Positions 1 to 5,074 of a stretch of DNA of 5,074 bases are shown here, piece by piece; positions within the stretch are counted from its first letter, which is position 1; each line of letters starts with the position of its first letter. The DNA is from Candidatus Rhabdochlamydia sp. (GTDB taxonomy: Bacteria > Chlamydiota > Chlamydiia > Chlamydiales > Rhabdochlamydiaceae), in assembly GCA_030043495.1 (NCBI GenBank), contig JASHXO010000110.1, positions 1 through 5,074 of the forward strand. The letters are read 5' to 3'. The notes under the pieces were generated by a model. It had not been told where the DNA came from. It did no database searches and saw only the letters and a list, made by a program, of their open reading frames with translations. Both the position numbers and the translations under genes were made by a program.

Positions 1-2534
1 GACCGTGAGGAACGGACATTGCATTCAATGACCTGAATGGCGTTGTTCTTAGCGATGAATTGGATGTTAAAGGGGCCTGTAATATTGAGGGCTTTGACAA
101 TGGCGCGTGTCATTTTTTTCGTGCGTCTGATCGTTTCGAGATAAAGGCGCTGTGGAGGAAGAACGATTGTCGCATCTCCAGAGTGAACGCCAGCATTTTC
201 AATGTGTTCAGTAATCGCTTCAATCACGATCTTTCCATCTTTAGCAACACCATCAATTTCTAATTCTTTCGCATCGGTAATGAATTGAGACATGACGACC
301 GGGTGGTCTGGGGAGATGCGCGTAGCTTCGGCCAAAAATCGTTCGAGCTCTTTTTCAGAAGAGACGATATTCATCGCAGCTCCAGAAAGCACATAAGATG
401 GACGGATCAGGAGAGGATATCCTTTTTTTTCTGCGAATTTTTTAGCGCTTTGCAAACTTGTCACGGTTTGCCAGGCGGGCTGGTCGACGTCGAGTTTACT
501 CAGCAAAGAGGAAAATTTTTGTCGGTTTTCCGCAGTATCGATCGATGGGGCAGACGTTCCAAGCAAGGGATAGCCGCGCTGATGTAAGGGCAGGGCGAGA
601 TTGTTGGCGATCTGTCCACCGACGGATACGATGATTCCTTTAGGACGTTCAAGATCGGCAATGTCTTGAACACGCTCTAAAGTCAATTCTTCAAAATAAA
701 GACGATCGGATTCATCGTAGTCGGTAGAGACAGTTTCCGGATTGGAATTGATAATGATCGTCTCTTCGCCCAAACTCCGCAAAGACCTGCAAGTGTTTAC
801 CGCACACCAATCAAATTCGACTGATGAACCGATGCAATAGGGGCCCGATCCCAAAACGATTACTGGAGAACGACCCGAGGACTGAATGTCATGTGTGGCG
901 CCATGATAAGTGAGATAAAGATAATTCGTCTTGGCGTCGCATTCTCCCGCTAGAGTGTCGATCTGTTTAACATATGGCGTGATGCCATGTTTGATGCGCA
1001 GGTCGCGCACTTTTTGAGCGTCGAGATTTTTTATTTTGCTGATTGCTTTATCCGAAAATCCCAGCTTCTTGGATTCTTTTAAAACTGAAGCATCCAAGGA
1101 GGAATTTTTTAATTTTTTTTCCCATTTCGCAAGATTTTGGAGGTGATAAAGAAACCATTTGTCAATTTGAGACCGCCGATGTGCTTCGACAATCGACCCT
1201 CCTTTTTTAAAAAATTGGTAAAGGGCGAAGAGGCGGCGATCTGTCGCATGAGAAATCTCATCTTTAAGATCCGCGATCGGATGTGGATAATCAGTGAGGC
1301 CTGATGCTCCAATGTTCAGCATCCGCGTAGCTTTTTGAAGCGCTTCAGGAAAAGACCTTCCAATTGCCATCACTTCGCCGACGCTTTTCATTTCCGTTCC
1401 AATGTGCCGGTCTGCTGATCGGAATTTATGAATGTCCCAACGAGGGATTTTGATGACGACGTAATCGAGTGCGGGTTCAAAAAAAGCCACCGTCTTTTTA
1501 GTGACGGTATTTTTGATTTCAGCAAGAGAAAATCCTAGAGCAAGCTTCGCAGCGACAAAGGCCAGCGGATAGCCCGTTGCTTTTGATGCTAGGGCAGAAG
1601 ACCTGGAAAGGCGCGCGTTCATTTCGATGACGCGATAATCGCCATTTTTGGGATTTAGAGCATATTGAATATTGCATTCGCCGGTGATCTTGAAATGTCG
1701 GGCAACGCGGATCGCGATTTCCCTTAAACTGTGGTACTCGTGGTTGGTCAGAGTTTGAGAAGGCGCGACGACGATGCTTTCTCCAGTATGAATTCCCATC
1801 GGATCAAAGTTTTCCATATTGCATACTGTGATAGCATTATCAAAGGCATCTCGGACAATTTCATATTCGAGCTCTTTCCATCCGAAAAGATATTCTTCAA
1901 TTAAAATTTGCGGGGAGCCGCTTAAAGCTTCAGCCGCGCGCAGCTCCATCTCTTCCGCATTTTTTATCTTGCCGGAGCCAAGACCACCTAAAGAAAAACC
2001 AGATCGCATCATGACGGGATAACCGATTTTTTTAGCGGCGGACAAGGCTTCTTTGACGCTGGAAACAGCGATGCTCTTAGGAGATTTGATTCCGATCGAA
2101 GCTAAGCTTTTCTTAAAAAGATCACGGTCTTCGGTAAGACGAATGGCCGAGATTGGCGTTCCTAGGACTTCTACATTAAATTTTTTGAAAGCTCTCGCCT
2201 CATCAAGTTTCAATCCGAGATTTAAAGCTGTCTGTCCGCCAAAACCGAGCAGGATGCCATCGGGCCGTTCTTTTTCGATGATTTTGGTAACAATACTTGG
2301 ATTAAGCGGGCAAAGATAAACTTCATCGGCCATGCCTGCATCGGTTTGCACCGTGGCAATGTTAGGATTGATGAGAACAGTTCGTATTTTTTCTTCTTTG
2401 ATTGCTTTGATCGCCTGGGTTCCAGAATAATCGAATTCTCCAGCTTGTCCAATGCGCAGGCCGCCGGAACCGAGGATCAGGATTTTTTCTCCTTGAAATC
2501 GTTTTGGTCTTTCCAAATGTTTTGTTTTGGCCAT
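1..2534 (-). CDS. carB: Carbamoyl-phosphate synthetase large subunit, 3' end beyond window
   Basis: CarB makes carbamoyl phosphate from bicarbonate, two ATP and ammonia channelled from CarA, for arginine and pyrimidine synthesis in the cytoplasm. I followed the frame codon by codon from the ATG at 2534 to the left edge: 844 codons, no stop and no frameshift. The family is usually about 1,070 residues, so the C-terminal allosteric (MGS-like) domain lies outside. First synthetase half: GSGGLRIGQAGEFDYSG (residues 22-38), ATP-grasp RSGFSLGGLGSG (177-188), MGIHTGES (246-253), metal-binding E304/N306 in EMNAR. Second half: VLGSGPYCIGSSVEFDW from 560, NPETVSTDYDESDRLYF, RPSYVLSGAAMN from 711, HSGDATIVLPPQ from 784, and IECNVR (836-841), carrying the second E/N metal ligands. 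These blocks resemble animal CAD/CPS1 and Bacteroidetes CarB more than E. coli. The ATG follows the carA stop by two bases with no clear Shine-Dalgarno, so translational coupling is likely. Confidence 0.97.
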   Translation of the reverse strand, partial: MAKTKHLERPKRFQGEKILILGSGGLRIGQAGEFDYSGTQAIKAIKEEKIRTVLINPNIATVQTDAGMADEVYLCPLNPSIVTKIIEKERPDGILLGFGGQTALNLGLKLDEARAFKKFNVEVLGTPISAIRLTEDRDLFKKSLASIGIKSPKSIAVSSVKEALSAAKKIGYPVMMRSGFSLGGLGSGKIKNAEEMELRAAEALSGSPQILIEEYLFGWKELEYEIVRDAFDNAITVCNMENFDPMGIHTGESIVVAPSQTLTNHEYHSLREIAIRVARHFKITGECNIQYALNPKNGDYRVIEMNARLSRSSALASKATGYPLAFVAAKLALGFSLAEIKNTVTKKTVAFFEPALDYVVIKIPRWDIHKFRSADRHIGTEMKSVGEVMAIGRSFPEALQKATRMLNIGASGLTDYPHPIADLKDEISHATDRRLFALYQFFKKGGSIVEAHRRSQIDKWFLYHLQNLAKWEKKLKNSSLDASVLKESKKLGFSDKAISKIKNLDAQKVRDLRIKHGITPYVKQIDTLAGECDAKTNYLYLTYHGATHDIQSSGRSPVIVLGSGPYCIGSSVEFDWCAVNTCRSLRSLGEETIIINSNPETVSTDYDESDRLYFEELTLERVQDIADLERPKGIIVSVGGQIANNLALPLHQRGYPLLGTSAPSIDTAENRQKFSSLLSKLDVDQPAWQTVTSLQSAKKFAEKKGYPLLIRPSYVLSGAAMNIVSSEKELERFLAEATRISPDHPVVMSQFITDAKELEIDGVAKDGKIVIEAITEHIENAGVHSGDATIVLPPQRLYLETIRRTKKMTRAIVKALNITGPFNIQFIAKNNAIQVIECNVRSSR

Positions 2535-2536
2535 AT

Positions 2537-3604
2537 CTATAATGATTGATAAAATGTTTCAAACAGCCACAGATTATCGACAGGACCGGGAGAAGCTTCG
2601 GGATGAAATTGCACTGCAAAAAAAGGATGGGATTGATGGGCGATCCCTTCTACTGATGAATCATTGAGATTGCGAAAGGTAACATCCCATCCTTTTGGGA
2701 GCGTTTTTTCATCAATGGCATAACCATGATTCTGCGAGGTCAAATAGCATCGGCCTGTCTCGAGATGCTCACAAGGTTGGTTATGTCCACGATGACCATA
2801 GGGAAGTTTGAAAGTCTTAGCGCCGATGCTCAGGGCAAGCAGCTGGGCGCCCAAGCAGATTCCGAAAACGGGTTTTTTTCTTTTGAGTGCTTTTTGGAGG
2901 ACGGCAACAGTTTCTTTGCAAACAATCGGATCCCCTGGGCCATTTGAGATGAAGATGCCATCGAACTCTTCTTCCGAATAATCATAATCAAAAGGCACTC
3001 GCTTAATCTTAAGCGGGAACTGCAAAAGCGAACGGATGATATTTTCTTTCATGCCGCAATCGACAGCGATGATCTGTTTTTTTCCTTGGCCGTATTCGCG
3101 AACTTCTTTAGTGCAAACGCTTGCGACAAGGTGTGTCTTATTGGGATCGGGAAAACTATGGGGGATCTTTTCGCTTTGAGTGATTGCACCCGAGGCGACT
3201 CCTTGAATACGCAAAGACTTGGTCAATGCTCGCGTATCCACTTTGCAAATAAAAGAGATTTGATTGTAGCGCAGCCATCCTTCAAGAGTTTGCACGGCCT
3301 GGTAATGATCACAAAAGGGACTGATTTCGCTTAAGACAACGCCGCGCAAATGAGCTTTTGATGATTCCCACCATTGCTTGTCAGGAAATCCATAATTTCC
3401 GATCAAAGGGAATGTGAATGTGAGAATTTGACCTGCGTAAGAAGGATCGGTTAGAGATTCAACATAACCTGTCATCCCTGTCGTAAAGACGACTTCACCA
3501 AAGGTATCCTCTTTACACCAATCCGGAGATGCCCCTTCATAAATTTCGCCATTTTGAAGGACGAGCTTAGCCGGAACCAGCTTAATTTGGCTGAGTAGTT
3601 CCAT
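2537..3604 (-). CDS. carA: Carbamoyl-phosphate synthetase small (glutaminase) subunit
   Basis: CarA hydrolyses glutamine and passes the ammonia to CarB. From the ATG at 3604 the product is 355 residues, close to the family norm. The N-terminal CarA domain shows LVLQNGEIYEG, TGMTGYVESLTDPSYAGQ and PLIGNYG. The class I glutamine amidotransferase domain shows ISNGPGDP, the nucleophile Cys250 in GICLGAQ, GHRGHNQP, SQNHGYAIDE, and the triad partners His334 and Glu336 in QFHPEASPGP. The residue after GICLG is Ala, where E. coli has His. An in-frame TTG at 3637 would add 11 residues (beginning MKQSDTFPGK). I prefer the ATG because GGAAAA lies 6-9 bases before it and the likely transcription start (about 3633) falls downstream of the TTG. 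The gene ends with TAG two bases before carB, so the two are co-transcribed. Confidence 0.96.
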   Translation of the reverse strand: MELLSQIKLVPAKLVLQNGEIYEGASPDWCKEDTFGEVVFTTGMTGYVESLTDPSYAGQILTFTFPLIGNYGFPDKQWWESSKAHLRGVVLSEISPFCDHYQAVQTLEGWLRYNQISFICKVDTRALTKSLRIQGVASGAITQSEKIPHSFPDPNKTHLVASVCTKEVREYGQGKKQIIAVDCGMKENIIRSLLQFPLKIKRVPFDYDYSEEEFDGIFISNGPGDPIVCKETVAVLQKALKRKKPVFGICLGAQLLALSIGAKTFKLPYGHRGHNQPCEHLETGRCYLTSQNHGYAIDEKTLPKGWDVTFRNLNDSSVEGIAHQSHPFFAVQFHPEASPGPVDNLWLFETFYQSL

Positions 3605-3623
3605 TACTTTTCCAGGAAAAGTA
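3605..3623. promoter_or_regulatory. Perfect palindrome over the carA ribosome binding site (possible operator)
   Basis: TACTTTTCC-A-GGAAAAGTA is a perfect inverted repeat with 9-base arms and a single central base. It ends directly against the carA ATG at 3604 and contains the carA Shine-Dalgarno (GGAAAA on the minus strand). It fills most of the predicted 29-base leader between the likely transcription start and the ATG. As DNA it could bind a dimeric regulator; as RNA it could fold into a 7-base-pair hairpin with a CCTGG loop that partly hides the ribosome binding site. I do not recognise it as the site of a known regulator (it is not an ARG box or a PyrR site). The palindrome is seen directly; the function is inferred. 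Confidence 0.45.
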
Positions 3624-3639
3624 TCACTTTGTTTCAATC

Positions 3640-3667
3640 ATGATAGCAAAAAAGTTCGAAAAAACAA
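3640..3667 (-). promoter_or_regulatory. Likely carAB promoter, extended -10 type
   Basis: On the minus strand, TTGTTT (3667-3662) is followed after 16 bases by TATCAT (3645-3640). The TATCAT matches the sigma-70 -10 consensus at five of six bases and is preceded by TG plus one base, the extended -10 signature, which would make up for the weak -35 (three of six). Transcription would start near 3633, an A, giving a leader of about 29 bases before the carA ATG at 3604. The fit with the downstream start codon supports the call. No experimental evidence is available. Confidence 0.5.
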
Positions 3668-3694
3668 GTAGAATGATTGAGTAGTAGAACATAT

Positions 3695-4012
3695 TTACAA
3701 ATTACCATAGTTCGCTTTTTTCGCATCTTCTAACGCCGCTTCTTGCCCTACTTTAATTTAAGTATGTGCTTCGAATTCTTTAAACGGCGAGGATGGTAAA
3801 TTACTTTCCTTTGGCGTTGTTGCGTAAGTGTTTGAATTTTACCACAGAGCTCCCTACTGATCTAGTGCTCTGTAAACTTAATTTTTGCGGTTTCGGCTAC
3901 GTCAAAGCCGCAAAAATTAAGTTTACAGAGCACTAGCGTCCTGAGACATCTACAAATAACTGATTAAAGAGAGTGATGCGATGATCAATCTTCGGAAGAT
4001 ATTTTTTTTCAT
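3695..4012 (-). pseudogene. Decayed gene for a small exported protein, split by the palindromic element
   Basis: From an ATG at 4012 the frame reads MKKNIFRR followed by the hydrophobic stretch LIIASLSLISYL, typical of a signal peptide or a single membrane anchor, then a TAG at 3950-3952. Past that stop the same frame enters the palindromic element (3862-3936). If one 71-base unit of the element is removed, the frame continues as MSQDARSVGSSVVKF and KHLRNNAKGK to a TAA at 3801-3803. A one-base shift in that area leads into a frame reading NLPSSPFKEFEAHT, a TAA at 3758-3760, then IKVGQEAALEDAKKANYGNL and a final TAA at 3695-3697. The whole would encode roughly 85 residues with two stops, one frameshift and one insertion. 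A weak GAG sits before the ATG. No family is recognised. The pieces are short enough that chance remains possible; the first 20 codons could also be a functional small membrane peptide. Confidence 0.35.
3862..3936. mobile_element. 75-base palindromic MITE-like element
   Basis: Bases 3862-3890 and 3908-3936 are perfect 29-base inverted repeats of each other (outer end CTAGTGCTCTGTAAAC, inner end TTTTTGCGG), separated by only 17 bases. It has no coding capacity and stops in several frames. Both ends carry CTAG, so a duplicated TA (as made by IS630/Tc1-type transposases) or a duplicated CTAG could mark the insertion. Removing one 71-base unit rejoins an open frame in the flanking sequence, which favours insertion over a native terminator. 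The stem would still form a very stable RNA hairpin that could separate sthA from carAB transcription, although no T-tract follows it on either strand. I do not recognise the end sequence as a named IS. The structure is certain; mobility is inferred. Confidence 0.6.
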
Positions 4013-4094
4013 GGCATTTCTCGAGTAAAGTAGCAAGAATTATTTTAGGAAAAATCTAAGCTAAAAGAAAATTTTGTTGAAAGCAAAAATTTTA

Positions 4095-5074
4095 TCAAGG
4101 TTTGACCTTGTGACCTGTGTAATTGCTTAAGCCATCGTACCCAGCATATTTATATAACTCGTGCAAGGTAGGAAAGTTAAAGACTTGGCCGATCAGATCG
4201 TTAAGATTTTTCTTTTCTTCAACAAGCATCACGCCATAATGGATCAGCTCTGTGGCCAGATGCCCGATGATGTGCACTCCTAAAATGCGAAGCTCATCGC
4301 GTGAGAAAATGAGCTTTAAAAAACCTGATTTAGTGCCGAGGATTTTGCCGCGAGGCATATCGCCATAGCGCGCTTTTCCGATACTGTAGCTCAAATTGCG
4401 TTTGATCGCTTCTTCTTCGGTAATTCCTACCATCGAAACTTCTGGCACTGTATAAATCCCATAAGGAAAATGCGAAGGAAGGTGCTCAAGGTCCTGTGTT
4501 TGGAAAATATGGGCAACCGCAACCCGCCCTTGGTCCATGCTCGTGCTGGCAAGCGCTGGAAAGCCGATCACATCGCCAACGGCGAAGATATGCGGGATAT
4601 TGGTACGATATTGAGAATCGACAAACAGCTGCTCGCGAGAGCCTAGTTTCAGTCCAATTTTTTCGCATTGCAGCTCTTTAGTATTGCCGCTTCTCCCTGC
4701 AGCGAACAGAAACATGTCTACGGATAAGATTTCACCGCTTTTCAGACGCACTTGGATCATTTCATTTTCCGAAGCAGCCGGTTTGATTTCCTCGACTAAT
4801 TTGTTAAAGAGAATTTCGACATTAGCTGCTTGCATTTGAGCGACGAGTTCAGTCGAAATTTCGTGATCGACAAATGGAAGAATATGCTCTTTGTCATTGA
4901 CGAGGTAAACTTTTGTCCCCATTGTCGCAAAGATCGTAGCATATTCGCATCCGATGACGCCTGCGCCGACGATGCACATGGACGACGGAAAGCGACGGAT
5001 TTGCAAAATCGTATCCGAATCGTGAATGCGTTTACCATCGAATGGAATTTTTGGAGGATGAAAAGGATAAGAAC
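4095..5074 (-). CDS. sthA: Soluble pyridine nucleotide transhydrogenase, 5' end beyond window
   Basis: SthA is a cytoplasmic FAD enzyme that moves reducing equivalents between NADPH and NAD. 325 codons are visible of a family length near 465. The frame is open to the right edge, and the residues there (SYPFHPPKIPFDG, then RIHDSDTIL) align with the SthA stretch GSRPYHP...RIYDSDSIL, so the true start, the first FAD-binding motif and the redox-cysteine region lie outside. The in-frame TTG at 5006 is not the start. Visible parts: NAD(P)-binding GAGVIGCEYA (visible residues 36-45), GRSGNT, FAD-binding AVGDVIGFPALAS (164-176), SthA-like IYTVPEVSMVG, and the dimerisation domain with IGHLATELIHYG and FNFPTLHE. 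In dihydrolipoamide dehydrogenase that last block carries the catalytic histidine (HPT); here it is Phe-Pro-Thr, which argues for SthA over lipoamide dehydrogenase. It ends with TGA at 4097-4095. Confidence 0.93.
   Translation of the reverse strand, partial: SYPFHPPKIPFDGKRIHDSDTILQIRRFPSSMCIVGAGVIGCEYATIFATMGTKVYLVNDKEHILPFVDHEISTELVAQMQAANVEILFNKLVEEIKPAASENEMIQVRLKSGEILSVDMFLFAAGRSGNTKELQCEKIGLKLGSREQLFVDSQYRTNIPHIFAVGDVIGFPALASTSMDQGRVAVAHIFQTQDLEHLPSHFPYGIYTVPEVSMVGITEEEAIKRNLSYSIGKARYGDMPRGKILGTKSGFLKLIFSRDELRILGVHIIGHLATELIHYGVMLVEEKKNLNDLIGQVFNFPTLHELYKYAGYDGLSNYTGHKVKP
4096..4110 (-). terminator. Possible weak terminator hairpin overlapping the sthA stop codon
   Basis: On the minus strand CAAGGT-CAA-ACCTTG is a perfect 6-base-pair stem with a 3-base loop. 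It covers the last sthA codons and part of the TGA stop, and is followed by ATAAAATTTTTGC, which contains a short T-run. The stem is short, the T-run starts several bases late, and the hairpin sits inside the coding end, so termination would be inefficient. The stronger palindrome at 3862-3936 might do the job instead. Confidence 0.3.

Noticed and set aside
1..20. carB as a broken gene because it lacks a stop in the window
   Set aside because: The frame is open with conserved residues up to base 3; the missing end is due to the window boundary.
60..587. Plus-strand open frames at 60-263 and 285-587
   Set aside because: They lie antisense to an unbroken, strongly conserved stretch of carB and their products show no recognisable motif.
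1819..2549. Plus-strand frames at 1819-2022, 2053-2319 and 2346-2549
   Set aside because: Antisense shadows of the first ATP-grasp half of carB; no start signals or family features.
1109..2619. Minus-strand frames at 1109-1312, 2222-2452 and 2362-2619
   Set aside because: Out-of-frame readings of carB or of the carA-carB junction; the carB frame itself is intact there.
2726..3334. Plus-strand frames at 2726-2947 and 3086-3334
   Set aside because: Antisense to well-conserved carA sequence with no supporting signal.
3845..3872. CAGAGC (3845-3850) facing GCTCTG (3867-3872) as a third copy of the element end
   Set aside because: Only six bases match, too little to separate from chance.
3862..3936. 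The palindrome as an ordinary intrinsic terminator of sthA
   Set aside because: No T-run follows either arm, it lies about 160 bases past the sthA stop, and its 29-base perfect arms with CTAG ends fit an inserted element better; a secondary terminator role is not excluded.
4095..5006. sthA as a complete 303-residue gene starting at 5006
   Set aside because: The codon there is TTG inside a conserved stretch, and SthA-like residues continue upstream to the window edge; the gene is cut by the window, not truncated in nature.
4486..5038. Short frames at 4486-4668 (minus), 4496-4681 (plus) and 4796-5038 (minus)
   Set aside because: Overlap the conserved sthA frame in other phases and lack family features.

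Overview
All recognisable genes in this window lie on the minus strand. Read in the direction of transcription (high to low coordinates) they are: the 3' two-thirds of a soluble pyridine nucleotide transhydrogenase gene (sthA, running in from the right edge), a non-coding gap of about 490 bases, then carA and carB, the two subunits of carbamoyl-phosphate synthetase. carB runs off the left edge. carA and carB are two bases apart and clearly form one operon. It feeds carbamoyl phosphate into arginine and pyrimidine synthesis. sthA balances NADH and NADPH and has no obvious pathway link to carAB.

The carB product is not the Escherichia coli type. Its signature blocks (GSGGLRIGQAGEFDYSG, GSS.EFDWCAVN, HSGDATIVLPPQ, IECNVR) match the lineage that includes the synthetase domain of animal CAD/CPS1 and the CarB of Bacteroidetes and some other phyla. 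With the E. coli-like promoter and Shine-Dalgarno signals, the moderate base composition (not counted) and an SthA-type flavoprotein, an environmental chlamydia-like bacterium is my best guess. That is an inference with low confidence; the window holds no taxonomic marker gene.

The gap between sthA and carA (3605-4094) is the only unusual part. It contains (a) a 75-base near-complete palindrome with 29-base perfect arms (3862-3936), bounded by CTAG/TA like a small non-autonomous transposable element; (b) on either side of it, what looks like a decayed gene for a small exported protein, beginning with a signal-peptide-like sequence at 4012 and ending near 3695, whose reading frame is rejoined if one copy of the element is removed; and (c) the carA control region, with an extended -10 promoter (3640-3667) and a perfect 19-base palindrome (3605-3623) covering the ribosome binding site just before the ATG.

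I see no tRNA, rRNA, CRISPR array, defence system or complete transposase. carA and carB look ordinary and intact as far as they are visible. No clearly new biological system is present; the inserted palindrome and the operator-like palindrome before carA are the best leads.
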